Assembly (NCBI GenBank): GCA_034510155.1
Contig: CM067376.1
Span: 40,696,333 to 40,760,332, forward strand
Length of the DNA stretch: 64,000 nt
Reading direction: 5' to 3'
From: Eucriotettix oculatus
Taxonomy: Eukaryota > Arthropoda > Insecta > Orthoptera > Tetrigidae
Numbering within the stretch: the first letter of the stretch is position 1; every line of letters starts with the position of its first letter. Shown piece by piece: positions 23,131-35,807 of this stretch. Made by a program: the position numbers and the translations under genes. The notes beneath the pieces were generated by a model. That model made no database searches and had not been told where the DNA came from. It was given only the letters and a program-made list of their open reading frames with translations.

Positions 23131-23785
23131 CCGATTATTTTCTTAGTTTCTTTAAATAGTCCATTGTTTCGGCTATGTGTAATCTCTTTTCTCAAATTAT
23201 ACGTATGTAAGTTAGCTATATATACGTAAACCACAGTAATAATTCAAGCAACCTCTCAAAAATATCGAGCGTGGAAAGATCACAGCGTGCCATCTTCTAC
23301 TGCTACATCCTAAAAAGGTCCCAGCACAATTATTTCCAATCATTACTTTAAGATAATAAATTAAATAATGACGAAGGAAGATAATTTCTGTGATCAGAAT
23401 TAAGCTACAAAGTGAAAAAGGAATTATTATGCCTATTTGTACTTAAATTTGAAAGAATGTTAATGATCCACTCCCAAAAATAGTTTATTTAGAGAGCTAT
23501 TAAGTCCTTATTTATAATTCATAAATATTATTTAATAATTTTATGCAACAAGACTTAGTTTCTGTACTTAAGGATGTATGATTCTGAGCATGATGTCATT
23601 CTCATAGTTATACCTTATTTTAATAAATACAAACAATGCCATAAATTAATATGTTTAAATTTAACAGTAAAATATTATGTAATAAATTAATTGATGGTAA
23701 TACCATTTACAAATACTTACTTGCGTTTGCATTTAAGATATCAAAGAAATTCGTCTACAGTCTTAGATACGGGCGAAGTATTTAA
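23131..23785. other. No recognisable feature
   Basis: AT-rich DNA. Confidence 0.4.
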
Positions 23786-24100
23786 GTTAGCACAGTAAGC
23801 GACCCTGCACCTTGTATTTGAGGGATTATTTAAGGGTTACACGCTCCTTGAGTCGCCTTTGCAGACCGAGGTTGTCCGAAGTTCAATTTCATTGTAAGGA
23901 ACAACGTATTGCGTTCGCGTCAAGGGCTTTTGAATTGCGACCTCGCACACAAAGCCGCCTCGAGATCCCATTAATAGCTCATGTTGCCAGGAGACGGACG
24001 GACATACATGTTCCGTGACATTACGATCATTCACCCAGACCTATGGCTAAATTTACGAAGTCGCCGAGACTCTCCTGCAGAGACGGCACTTTTATTATCT
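23786..24100. other. GC-richer unidentified block
   Basis: Open on both strands (68 codons plus, 65 minus) with CpG-containing sequence. Not matched elsewhere in the window. Confidence 0.2.
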
Positions 24101-25184
24101 CCGCCACTATCAAGATCTTCACAAGGAATACATAAAAGGCACAAATGATCCCATCAAAGAATTTTAATGGATAGATAAACCGGGAAATAAATATTTCAGT
24201 ATCAAAATATTAAAGTTTCAGTTTCAAAGTTATTCATAAGACACCATAACTATGACTTTTTACGAAAAAGTTATAACACGTACGTCACCAATCTACAGAA
24301 TATTTTCAGTAAAACCCTTTTAAACATTTGATAAAGTTACCGCAAGTCAGTATTACGAACAGGAAAATTCGTGAGTGTAGATTAGTGTTTTTGGCGGGAG
24401 GGGTTATTTTTACTTATTTGTTAGCTACTTTTTGGTCAATTAATATTCTCACGACGGCCTTGCTAGGCCATTGCACAGTACACAGGTAAGGAAAATGCAA
24501 ATATCCGTCAGCGGCTTTCCTTGAAGAGAATTAAAGATGGTCAAGAAGCATAGGGAGAGATAAATGGCCATCAGAGCAAATATCCTAAGATTTTAACACA
24601 TACATTAAATTATAAATAGAAATCTATCGTCAAGAAGAACGTGAGTTTCCATGGGTATGGAATTATTCTGGCCACTTAATAGTTAAGAGTTTCCAACAGA
24701 GTAATGCGATTTGTTAGTGCACTGATTCTTTTGTCATTGGAAAGTATCACCGCAAGTTCTAAATCTGGTGAGCGGAGCATTGGATCACCCAGACGCCAAT
24801 ATTATCTGCAGAAAGGTAGTAACGTGGTGACTGGCTAGAAAAAGAAGTTGAACTCAAATGTAGTTTCGGAGTAATAATGTATATAGAAGAAGAAAAGCAG
24901 TTTGGCGACTGATGAGACAATCCAGGCGAATTGGGAACTGGCATAAGAATTTTTGTTTAAACGAACCCCTTGATTCCGTAACACGACAATAAGTCCAGAA
25001 AATTAGATCCTGGATGGCACCAGTAAAGTATTAAGACAATATGTTGCGTCACACTCGATTTTAAAGCCACAGGAACCCACATTAACAAATATTTAGACCA
25101 CAGTATTTTGATTCCTAAATACTTTGAGAAAAAAATGTAAATTGTTTTTTATGTTTTTGTAGCCGGTAGTTTTATTTTATAATT
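24101..25184. other. No recognisable feature
   Basis: No gene or repeat that I can support. Confidence 0.4.
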
Positions 25185-25370
25185 AGGGCAAGAAGATAAT
25201 ATTATTAAACATATGCCTTGCGGCAGAAACGCGAAATTTTATAATTTTTTAATTAATGAACTGAGGAGGCCCCGAAATATGGGGTCAAAATGGTTTTAAA
25301 TTAAATACTTTTATTTCTGACTTTTGGATATTCTTTGTAATTTATTTATAATATTCACTCAGATTAATTT
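25185..25370 (+). repeat. End of foldback/hammerhead element, family B
   Basis: GCGAAATTTTATAATTTTTT, AATTAATGAACTGAGGAGGC, then TTATTTCTGACTTTTGGATA and TTCTTTGTAATTTATTTATA match the right arm of the element at 52892-53140. No inverted partner is found here, so this is a single-ended copy. Confidence 0.65.
25255..25305 (+). ncRNA. Hammerhead-like motif with compensated stem II
   Basis: Core box CTGAGGA (25261-25267) is followed directly by stem II GGCCCC paired with GGGGTC (six pairs including one G-U), loop GAAATAT. The second box has decayed to AAAATGGT. Stem II differs in sequence from the family B arms at 52.9 kb but keeps pairing. Confidence 0.45.
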
Positions 25371-27100
25371 AGCACTTTATTTATAAAAGGTAAATGGTTA
25401 ACGGCTGTTTTGTTTAATTTTTACTGCCCCAATACTCAATAAATAGTCTGAGTTCAATTAATAATTATTATTTTAATAAGATTGCAGCTTCCGGAAAAGA
25501 GAGCCATTATTTCAAGCCGGCTTGTATCTTGTGTTGAACACGACGTTTCAACAAGTAGCTCCGCCATTTGACTACATTGAAACCGAAAACTATTATGTTC
25601 ATCGAATTCACCAGGATAATCTAGATTTTTTGATTAAATTACTTTCCTACATCTACTGGGCACCTTTTCTCAAATAAAAGTTAAATGTTATGATGCAAAC
25701 ATTTTTAGAAATGTCTCAAGTTTTTTGTGTCTGTCTGTTGCATCTATTCGCCTATTTGAATACTGGGAATGTTTTCTTGTCCCGGGCTCCAATAAATTTT
25801 AGCCTTAGCTTACTCATTTCAGGTCTTTAGTTCTTATAATAGACATCTTCATTTTCACTTTATCCACGTCACTTAAAATTTTCTGTGTACTTATATTCAT
25901 TTTCGTACAGGGCACTTAAAACATGTACATATATGTTTTATAGGATTACAACGTCGTATAAACCTTGATCGCGGTTGGCCATGACTCACGTGGTACATTT
26001 GTAGCGCATTACAATTAATTAATGTGAATTATTTTAATACAAATTTTACTGAGCTCAGCGCAACGAGTAACAACGCAAACATATTTATTACATGAAAATA
26101 ATATGGCAACTGTGAACGAAAGTTATAAACAGGACGCGTTGCCAGGGCAATCACAGATATTACTGCCAGTACTATCGTTGACTCAGAGAGTACACCTCAC
26201 TGAATTATACTTCTGAGCAATTTTACGTTAGACCGATTTAACTCGATCGAATAAAACATAGACTTAAAAGAAATTCAATTTGATATTTAATATCGAACTT
26301 TTATTGTTTTTAAAAATTACAACTCACTCTGGTCAGAGATAAATACTTTGAAAACATTCACATATGAATGAATGTAGATTCAGTAGGATACTGTTTCCCA
26401 TTAAGGAACTAACAAAAATGACATATACACTTGAAAGATGTGGTAATACAATAAGTCTTACAACTTATCAATCATCAAATGATATGCCAAATGTATAGAA
26501 AAATTTCTTTCAGTAGGATATTTAAAAAAAACTAATGAAGTCGGAAAAATTTTATTTTTCTTCATAAAACGTAATTATACAATTATATTTCATAAAATTA
26601 CAAAAAAGAGAAGAAAAAACGATAAATGGTTATTCGATTGCGTTAAATTCAAGAATTAATCTCATGAAATGTTTTTTGACTTATTTCTGGGAAATAACAA
26701 TTTTAACACTATCTTGGACCAAATAAAATTCCACTTTAATTTTATGTTCTCTTTCTTTCACATTTGTAAGTAAAATTTAACAATTATTCAGTATTAAATG
26801 GCAACAGGTTCTAACTTCACTGTATTTCACTGACTTGTAAAGGAAACGTTACCCTGCCGCGACTTAGTTTCAGATTTACACTTTCATCTTTCAATAAAAA
26901 TAGGGCGCCGAATAATTTGTTTAAATAAAAATTACCAAAAACCTTCAATTCAAAAGAAAACAATATTTAATCCAGCCAAAAGATACAAGTCGTCCACAGG
27001 GCGCGGCCATTAGACAACAAACTCAATCTTTCAAACACTACAGCCAACTAGACGGAAATTAAATATGACATCGTCGTAAAACAATCAACTCAAACTCAAT
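25371..27100. other. No recognised gene
   Basis: AT-rich, no repeat ends except a weak GAAACGTC at about 25545 (minus; see rejected items). Confidence 0.45.
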
Positions 27101-27355
27101 GACGCTCTAAGTTCTTGTTTGCGTCTCACCACCTACTACCGTGACTTGTTCGAGACCCTCCACTGTTACACGCGGTCGCGACTGTCCTGCCATCTGCGAG
27201 ACTGCAAATCCTTAACTCTGGCAGTTGGTTCACATGACACAAGAAACTCGCGTGATCCGTTTTGCTGGCGGCAGTACAACCCGCTACCTGGCTGGCTCGC
27301 AACAATGCTGTCGGCAATTCGAAGGTCATTAACAAAATTAATGACGGCTTTCATT
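27101..27355. other. GC-richer unidentified block
   Basis: Open on both strands (97 codons plus; 69 and 62 minus). No domain recognised. Composition differs sharply from flanks, which suggests an exon or an inserted element. Confidence 0.2.
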
Positions 27356-27494
27356 TGGTCTGAGAATATTAAAAACTCATTTCCCTTTCCGTATTTTCAT
27401 AATAGAATTTAATTGTATTAGTTTATTAACTAATTTATATAATATATATCAATTAAATAAATGAAAGGATTAACTGATTTTTTAATTAATAAGG

Positions 27495-27542
27495 GTTTCA
27501 TCAGACCAGTCTTAGGGCTAAATACCACAACAACACAAGTAA
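27495..27542 (+). mobile_element. LINE 3' terminus scrap
   Basis: TTTCATCAGACCAGTCTTAG then ACCACAACAACACAAG. The ATCAGACCAGTCT block is the terminal segment of the LINE copies at 11655 and 63570 (there ATCAGGCCAGTCT). Confidence 0.5.
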
Positions 27543-28544
27543 GGAGACCATAAGTCCTTATCTGAATTTCTTTATTCAATAATAGTCAAATAATAAACTG
27601 AACAGAATCTAGGAAAAAGAAAGAAGAAAAGAAACCAATACAGTTGTGCAAATTAACAACATCTACTTTGATCAGTTCATCCTTACATTTATATAGTTAA
27701 AATTGATAATTATATATTGCCGAAACTTGATGTTGTAATGTTACATAACTGGAATGTTTTCATTTGTTTTTCCTAGTTGAAAGTGGAATACTAACCTAAA
27801 GTTTCTGTTCCATTTGTTATTTAAATATTATTGAATTAACAAATTCAGATAAAGATTTTAATAAAAAAGTTATTCATGCTTAATTTCAGATGAATGTGAA
27901 GAGCGTTGGGTTTTTGAAATGGGTTAGCTTTTAAATAAGATATCATATTAAGCGTTAGTAGCTCATGAAATCATTATTTTAAACTGTGGAAAGAAGAACA
28001 AGACAAAGTCGTGAAAGTAGTTTGTTCAAGGAAAATATGGGGAATGTTGCAACTGAAGTAGGACTGGAGGACGGAACTAATTGTAAAAGGGTTTCTTTCG
28101 AACCCAAATAATTATAATAATTAATAGAGAGTAAGACGCTGCACGGCAAGAAATAACGAAAGTGGCGGTAAATTTATGAGCATTGGTTTCGCAAAACTGG
28201 AAAGTAATGGAGAAATTGGGAGGCAGGTGCGGCCGCTTATTTTCAGAGATAATTGAGGAAGGAAATATAAGCACATATTAAAACATGGAATACATGTTTC
28301 AACATATACCTACCAATAAATGAGAAAAGGTGAGGCTCAATTATTGTGCCATTAATTCATGATTAAAAATATGAAAAAAAATTCATAATTATTGAGTGAA
28401 TAGTATGAATAATAAGCAACAAATTTGCTAGACGTTATAAAAATGATGCAGAATATTTGATAAAAAAACAAGAACCCGGGAGATAATTAAGGCAGAATTA
28501 AAGATAAAAAAAATAGCGCATGACTCAAACTGTATTGGAAATGA
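27543..28544. other. No recognisable feature
   Basis: AT-rich DNA. Confidence 0.4.
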
Positions 28545-28870
28545 CCTTGCTGATATATTCTTTCCCTATACTGGGGATGAATATACACGAGTTTGTCTGC
28601 GTAAAATTTCCGCCGCTGTTTAAGGTCAATCGACGTCTGTTGCTATGGCGACGGACGCGAAAATTGGGTTAGTTTACGTTGTAGGGGGACGACCCGCTAT
28701 CTTTTGCAGGTGCGTGTCACTGGAAAATTCCCCGCTTCCCAGAACAGGTCGACGTGATCACGCGAACGTGTTCTCGCTAAAACAGCTCGCAAAAAAACAC
28801 AGACAGACAACGAGAGAGAGCGGAGAACAACCACAGATAGATTCTAGAAATTTCGTTGCGATTCCAAGAT
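28545..28870 (+). promoter_or_regulatory. CpG-rich block, possible promoter/first exon
   Basis: CpG density is much higher than nearby (for example GGCGACGGACGCGAAAATTG). An ATG at 28645 opens MATDAKIGLVYVVGGRPAIF and meets a possible 5' splice site CAG|GTGCGT at about 28710; the frame itself stays open to 28872. I do not recognise the protein. Identification as a transcription start is inference from composition. Confidence 0.15.
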
Positions 28871-29234
28871 AATAACATCCGAAAAAATAATCATCAAGTG
28901 GATACGGTTGAGTCTGACAACTAGACGTAGAGTATACAGTCGTGTAATCTTAATTTTGACTTATTTCTCTGTAAATTAAATGACATTTAAATATTGAATT
29001 AAATTTATGTAGAATATTTTTTCTCTTCAGTATGAAAGTATTCGTTCTGAACTATCTGGATTTCCGGCGTTGCCCGTGAATTTATTTATATTAGGTAAAA
29101 TACGGTTTTCTCAAAAACTTTTTTAATTCTGTTTTTATAGGGTCACCAACATGTAGGGTCATTAGCGACTTACTAATTAGGTAACGTATTTCCTTTTCAG
29201 TTACATTTTCTCAGTCAGGGAACGTGAACACGCA
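28871..29234. other. No recognisable feature
   Basis: AT-rich DNA. Confidence 0.4.
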
Positions 29235-29290
29235 CACTAACGCCAATGCCCTGGTCAGGAATCGAACCCGGGCCCGCCACAATACGACAG
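29235..29290 (-). repeat. tRNA-like fragment (SINE head relic)
   Basis: On the minus strand GGGCCCGGGTTCGATTCCTG contains a perfect pol III B-box. The A-box region is unclear. It does not continue into the S1 SINE body. Confidence 0.35.
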
Positions 29291-29984
29291 AAGCGGCCAT
29301 TACTGTCATTGTCTTCAACCTCCGCCCCCTCCCCAACCTGTATAAGGCTGCAGATACGGCTTAAGTCGCACCAATATAGGTTTATCTGCAATCCCCTCTC
29401 TCCTCACACTACGCAATGGGAGAAGCTTAAGTTGCATGTTGAATGTCAGGATGAAGCTCATTGACTTCTATATCCCCGAATTAGACACAAATCTCAGTTG
29501 TTTTGCTCCGCTTCCGTGCCTAATGGCGTTGAAATCATACGCCAAGTGCATCGAGAAACACTATCAATGTTATTAATCCCGAAAAATATTCATCGGACAT
29601 GGTTTAAAATTTCCACCCACCGCGCAAGATTTGATCGATATAGATCCACCCGTTTAATTTAATAAGTGAAGACTTGTTTTACCCCCTTCTAACATAGTCT
29701 TAGGGGGTGAACTACAACTACAATTGCAACGGTGCGTTTTACTTCAAAGGAGGACTTTCCAAACGCTCTTAAAGGCGTTTCATTATCAATTACAAAATAG
29801 CTAAAACTCACTAGTTTACTAGGAAAAATTTATATTATTGCAAATATTTCTGAATTAGCCTAATTTAATGAACATTAATAGACACCTCTACGATGCCTTT
29901 ACCATTATAAACACGAAGCGTATCTAAGAAATATAGACTACGTGGGGTTTATCCACTTTTATGGCTGTTCCGTATAACAAAAGG
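29291..29984. other. No recognised gene
   Basis: Contains CCCCCTTCTAACATAGTCTT followed by AGGGGGTGAAC (29682-29713), a C-run/G-run hairpin-like element. Otherwise nothing supported. Confidence 0.35.
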
Positions 29985-30080
29985 TAGAAAAAGGTAGGCA
30001 AGGGTTGACTAGGTTTCCCGGGCTGTAGTTTAAGAATCCTACCCGTTGATTCACCTTAAGGGAGGGGGGTACTGGGTACT
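29985..30080 (+). repeat. Dispersed repeat F1 fragment
   Basis: GGCAAGGGTTGACTAGGTTT, CCCGGGCTGTAGTTTAAGAA and TCCTACCCGTTGATTCACCT are the central F1 blocks. Both ends are missing. Confidence 0.7.
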
Positions 30081-30534
30081 AATATGCTTAGCGTATTCCA
30101 TCCTTGACCTCCCTATTCTGTTCTTACTCCACTCACTTCCCTCTAAATTAAATATTTTTAAGAACTAAGATTATATTATGACTTTAATGAAAGGTGTAGT
30201 ATATTTAAAATTATTTCGCATTAGACAAACTGAAGAGATAGATCACCTATTTATTATGTTTATGTGTTAAAAATTGCACAATTTTCTTAAGCATGTATAG
30301 GTGTGTGATTGTTCCAAATACAATTCTAAACATGTATAACAATTTGGACCAAATACTGTATTCCTTGTTTCTTGTGATCCTGAAAGAATACGACTACTAC
30401 CCCTAGAGGTGGGAGTCGAAGGAACAGAAATTTTAAATTATACATAAACGGACAATATGAGAGTGAAATAAATATTTTTCGTGGTTAATGACACGTGTTT
30501 CTCGATGTTATTTACGTATAAAATCAAGCCCTTT

Positions 30535-30690
30535 ACCTCTGGAAGGGGACCAGCCATAAGGATGGACGTGTGGGGTATAAATAATAGATAAAAAAATCTT
30601 AATCAGTGTGTGGAAGCCATTGAGTTCAATTTTGCCATTCAATATGCCGGTTAAGTTGCTTTTCAGCTCCTAAGATAGAGTGGAAGGCTG
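30535..30690 (+). repeat. Dispersed repeat F2, copy 2
   Basis: GTGTGGAAGCCATTGAGTTC then CAATATGCCGGTTAAGTTGC and TTTTCAGCTCCTAAG; the same order as in the copies at 6735 and 30900. Confidence 0.55.
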
Positions 30691-30899
30691 TAAAATAAAG
30701 TTACGCGTTCTATATTAAACGGATGGAACAATTTCCGACAATTTTTGTACGCATGTTTCTTGTAACACGGAAACAAACGCTATGGGCATAACCCTTATGG
30801 ACCTGGGTGGATGGGTTTTAATTTGAATACATGCAAAAATGGCAGATTTTCGCGTTGAATAAACATTTCACTAATTCGTTCTGTTTGATTGTTGTTTCC

Positions 30900-31110
30900 A
30901 TATAATCTCCACTATACTTGGTATGGGAGGGAGCAGTCGTAGGGGTAATATGGATAAGTATTACATAAAATAACTTGAAAATAATCGAGATTGGTGTCTA
31001 TTCGGGGTTTTGGAAGCCATTGAGCTCAATTTTCACAATCAATACGCAACGTAAGTTGTAGTTCAGCCCCCTGGTTCAGTGTTCGGGCTAAAATAATTAA
31101 ATACCCGGGC
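30900..31110 (+). repeat. Dispersed repeat F2, copy 3
   Basis: ATCGAGATTGGTGTCTATTC then GGGGTTTTGGAAGCCATTGA, CAATACGCAACGTAAGTTGT and AGTTCAGCCCCCTGG. Copies 2 and 3 are in direct orientation about 360 bp apart. Confidence 0.6.
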
Positions 31111-31159
31111 AAAGTCTGGCACCTATCTTGTAATTACATAAATACGTTTACACAATCCT

Positions 31160-31935
31160 GACATACTTTAAAACGATCTAAATTAAATCTCGGTACTTTA
31201 AAATCTTTAATCTCTTTACTTCAAATGTCGCGAAGTAGGTTAAAAGCCTGTCTTTGCTTTCCTGTAATGAAGTGGCCCTTTGAGCTTTCCAGCCGCCTGC
31301 CTGTGTCTGTGTTGCTGCAAGAAGCAGATTCTTCTCGGCGACTTCTAGTCTACTATTTTTGGCTCCGCGTCCATTGCGTTCCTTGTACATGGACTTTCCG
31401 TGCCAGTGGTGGTATCTGGAGTTGCATATAAGGTCTCTGGTTACGGATAATCGTCATAACAGTAAAATTAAAGGCAGGATTTCACCAAATGTGAACATTT
31501 TTGTCACCGACATCGTCGAGGAACAACTGTTGTCCACGAATGATTGCAGCAAAACCAAGCTGTGCCTGTTTTCATTATTTCCACAGTATGTGGGAAAACT
31601 GACAGCACAAAAAATAATTGTTGCGAAAATCTTCTCCTAAAATTTTCTATAGGTCAACATTTGCTGGCAACATTGCTGCCAACTCCGGTGCAAACACGGC
31701 TTCACAGTTACACGTGCTCGAACGGGATAAATAGGGTATACAACCAAGTGTTCCATATTAGGACAAGCTCGGACCCTGTACCAGGTGACAGGAAACAAGT
31801 TGGGCGTAACTCAGAGACACCTCAAGACCACACCAAGACATATTACGTGAGGCGGGGATCGTTGAAGGTTGCGTGGTGGCAAGTAGGAGGAACCATTGAC
31901 GAAAGTAAACCAAGTGATCGCTGTTAAACGAAAAT
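31160..31935. other. Two GC-richer blocks, unidentified
   Basis: Block 31220-31430 has a 70-codon minus frame (MYKERNGRGAKNSRLEVAEK at its start) and overlapping plus frames. Block 31650-31925 has a plus frame of 127 codons from 31544. None shows a recognised domain and both strands are open, so I do not call genes. They may be pieces of unrecognised elements. Confidence 0.25.
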
Positions 31936-33830
31936 AAAACGAATACTAAGAATTTTAGTAATCGATAAAAGAGAATTAAAAGTTTGAGCAGGTGATTCAA
32001 ATACTGGTCCTAATATTTCTTACAGTAAAACTGTAAATAAATTAATAAAATTAAACTAATTGATATTATATAAAAAATACTGTGAATGATTAGTTTTCGA
32101 CCCCGGTAGTAAGACAAAATTTCTGTTAAAGTTTTAACTTTTCTCGAAGCTTGGGGAAGAAACGGCTTAGTGTGAATTAAAGTTCTTATATTTCTGCTTT
32201 TGGCCATTTATTGTATTTATAAGTATACAAAACATTTTACAGCTTTTAACGAAGTTCACTTTTACTACTATACAATTTGACATCCATATTTTTGGATTCA
32301 TAATTATCGTCTCTGATTTCTAGTTTCAATTCGTAGACAACAACGGGCTGAGGACGGTAAATACTTAAAACTGTACGTAGTGACGTTGGGGACACCAAGA
32401 AAAGTAATTCTATATAGGCCACTTACGGTCCAAATTAACAGGAAATGTTCTAAAATTTAACCACAAGTTTCCATGACGCCATATCCGCTCCGCACCACTT
32501 GTCCCTGTGGTGGGTCCATATCTGGCACATGAGTATAAATAATCAAGGGATAACGTCCTTTTCGCTTCAAGTCCAATTTTAAAATGGTTTTAACGTTTCT
32601 ATTTATTTTGTTTACACTACTTTGTGTAATTAAGAAAGATGGGCGTTTTGTTTAGTTTGGATTTATCTCTACAAGCTTATGTTAATTGTTCTCCATCATG
32701 AAACTGACAGTGAATTTACAGTACCAACATTTTTTTAAAAATTCTTTACTTATTTAAGAATGATCACCAAACGTTTCAATTTATTTATTAAAGAGTAATT
32801 TAAATTTTAGTACGCAAAATATTGTACTGGCTGTAAAAATATTCTTCGAAGAGTGCAGAATGGTTTAATTTATGTAAAATGGAATCCATTTCGTGATACA
32901 AAACTTTCAACTAAACAGCGATCCAAATCACTTTCCGTGTCATGGTAAGCTTAAAGTTTAGCCAACACGCACAGTAAAACAGCATGCACAGGGAAGTTGC
33001 AGTTTTTAAAGTTCCAGGTGAGATTAAAAAATGCAGGTGGCGTTTCATTGCCTGAAAGTGGCAGAGGTAAATAATTAGAATTAAAACGTCATTGGGCTCG
33101 ATATAGGAAAGAAAAACATTCAGATTGACCTGTGGATCTAACTATTAAGTGGAAACTGAAAACATTATCAGAAAAAAATGTCTACTATAGGTTTTAAAAT
33201 AACATGTCTTGTGAATCGTGTGTCTAAAATCATTATATTATATCATTTATTAATTCCATAAGTCCTCGACTAGTTGTGAAACACGATAACGTGTCATTGC
33301 ACGAATGGTCAGATATTACAACAATAGAAAACAATTCTACAATGCATAAAGTTTGTACAATTCCCGTATTTAAATTTCAATTACCTCAACGTATAAGGCA
33401 GTCCCAGAGAATTTTTAATATAAATGTAATAAAATATAAAAACAAAAATATGTGCTCAATTTCTAGTCAAAAGAAATAGATTAAATTTATTTAACATTGG
33501 ACAAGTAAAATATACTATAATGGTAGAATTATGGGAGTAATAAGGTTTTAATTATATTAGCAATTAATTTACATTAAGAAGATTTGGTTTAATACGTTAT
33601 AAAACAATTACAGTTATAGGGTAGATTAATTACACGGGCAACCTGAGTTTAGTTATTGCTAGAGTCTCTTAATCAATTTACAGGTTCATAAAATGTGGGT
33701 GGTGTTGTGCAGAATAATTTTTTATCACATGTTCTTCGATGCCAGAATTGTTGAATTTCTAGAAAGCAGCATCCTCGTGGTTGTTTAGAGGAATTTACAT
33801 ATGTTGTCCTTTACGTGTCTTACGGATGCT
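31936..33830. other. No recognised gene
   Basis: AT-rich. No repeat shared with the rest of the window. Confidence 0.45.
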
Positions 33831-34235
33831 GTTCACAGATCGTATTCTCAATGTATTCTTTCTCTGATGGCCTGAGGACTTATCCAAAGGTTCATCCAAC
33901 CATGGACTTTGTCTAAGTTCATACCACTCCTCTGTGAATTGTCCACCACTGAACTCGCGTCACCCACGAATACCTTTCCGCATCCCTACCATGCGGTAGG
34001 AGCCTCATCACCTAACCCCTTATACTCCAATCAAATTCAAATTATTTGCGCGGTGGTAAGAAATAAGAACCGTCCTTGAAACTTTGCCTGGATTGGACGC
34101 CTGATGGGATATGCCGGACGTCGCTAATCCCTCACGGATAGGAATTCTCAAGCTTGAGGTCCTTTCTCGGCGTCTGGACGACGCTGCTTGTTTTTCAGAG
34201 AGACTACGGCGTTTAACTGGAACCACTTCAAATTA
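33831..34235. other. GC-richer unidentified block
   Basis: Contains a 68-codon minus frame (34020-34226) without a recognised motif. The plus strand reads CTACCATGCGGTAGGAGCCT, a short inverted repeat (CTACC...GGTAG). Confidence 0.2.
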
Positions 34236-35356
34236 TTAATTTCATGTTCAATTATTGGGCAAGGCAGTAAATCTGTAAATTATTATAACGTTAACGCAAG
34301 GATGAAAGTTTGGTTGCCAACCGGGACTCGTAATTTGACTGCAAATGGACCCGTGGACGGAATTTGAGTAGTACGATTGCTTTCTACGCGTGTCCAAAGA
34401 ACATTTTATGGTTGTTTTTCGGAGCGTTGAGCCGTGAGGAGTGAATCAGATACCTATATATACTTTTAGTTCACTTTAATTTTATAAATACGAGAGATTC
34501 GTATGTATTGACGCCTAAAGAAAGCAAAATTTTTTATTAAATTATTTCCTAATCTAAATCAGGTCGTTTATTGGCACCTTCATTAACTATATGGTGATAA
34601 AGCCGACGCCTCAATTCATGTGGTACTAAACGATGTTCTTTGTTTATTGCACTGTGTTTACCTGCGGGCTATACCGCAAATGTGCGGTGCAGAAATAAAC
34701 AGCACATTTCCTGTCCTTCAGTAAATAAATTCTTTTTTATTACTTTACTTGGTTCACTTCCTGCGGTATATTTAATCACGGATGGTCTAAATAAGAAGGG
34801 TTCCAATTTTAGTGTCAAATTATTGTTAAAATTACTGTTCAAATGTTTTTTAAAGAATATTTGAATGCTAGAAGGGCGTTAATGTTAAGAAAACGTAATT
34901 AATATAGCATTTTATTTGCAAGTACGGGAATACGGCAAGTTATCTTCATAAATTCACTCATTAAAACAGAAACATCTATAATCATCCAGCTCGCAGAGGA
35001 AACTGATGTTAGCAATTTGTATCTCTCATATAACTAAAATGTATTCCAGATAATTATATTTATCGGAAAACGTATAATAATGAAATAGTTAACAAATAAT
35101 ACAGCACATACCTGTAAGGACTGATGATAATTTGCGTTATGGTACTCAAAATTTAAGGTCGGACAAGCGTCGCCTTGCTCTTCACCTTCCAGAGAAGTAT
35201 TTACCATTCAGTAACTCCAGAGATAAAGAGCATATGTTTAGTATAAAGATATTTTACTGAAAGGTAAAATTTTCTTCGGAACAGGAGTTTATGGATCGTC
35301 CGTCAGTGTTGAATTTTTGCTCTTGAAATTATTTATTTCACAATTTGTTTAGTTTC

Positions 35357-35510
35357 TGCTTATTTTTGATGCTCTTCTCTTTGTTTCATGTACGACCTGG
35401 ACTTTCTCCAGGAGGGCAGATTCCTCGTCGTTCAGTTCCGTGAAGTAACTTGTCCGTCGTTTTTGCTTGTACTTCTTTGTTTTATTATCGTGCGCTGGAT
35501 AATTTCATGT
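35357..35510 (-). other. Short open frame of coding-like character
   Basis: The minus strand between stops encodes about 51 codons rich in charged residues (RRTSYFTELNDEESALLEKV is the central part), ending at a TAA. It lies inside the inverted-repeat element, so it could be a transposase or host-gene scrap. I do not recognise it. Confidence 0.2.
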
Positions 35511-35596
35511 TTGGTTAATTTTTACACTTAATTGCATAAGTAATAATTCTACGTAGGCCGTTATAAATTTATATATTTTTTTCGTTGGGTAGGACC

Positions 35597-35807
35597 TTTG
35601 GCCGAGTCGACTGCGAACTATCATGTTCTATGATATGTTCCGAATTTGGAGTGATTTGTGGTCAGCGTATCGATACTCCAGCAGTCTTAAATCCAGTCTC
35701 CGTGAACTTAACGACACAAACATCCAAGACAAAGTCAAGATTCGAGCCTAGGAACTCTGTGCTGATAGGCAACGACGCTAGCCACTAGACCACAGGAGGT
35801 CGGCTGT
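35597..35807 (-). repeat. tRNA-derived SINE (S1), nested in the inverted-repeat element
   Basis: The minus strand starts AGCCGACCTCCTGTGGTCTA and has an A-box-like GTGGCTAGCGTC, a degenerate B-box region (CTAGGCTCGAATCTTG), then GGATGTTTGTGTCGTTAAGT and a body ending in CTCGGCC. It is the same family as 60395-60608. Confidence 0.8.

Noticed and set aside
25535..25570. GAAACGTCGTG on the minus strand
   Set aside because: The second box is perfect, but the first box (CGGAGC) and stem II are not recognisable; probably an old relative.
31544..31927. 127-codon plus-strand frame
   Set aside because: No domain, no supporting splice signals, low-complexity beginning; kept only as part of an unidentified GC-richer block.
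32765..32790. AAACGTTTCAATT region
   Set aside because: Palindromic AACGTT/GAAACG by chance; no first box on either strand.
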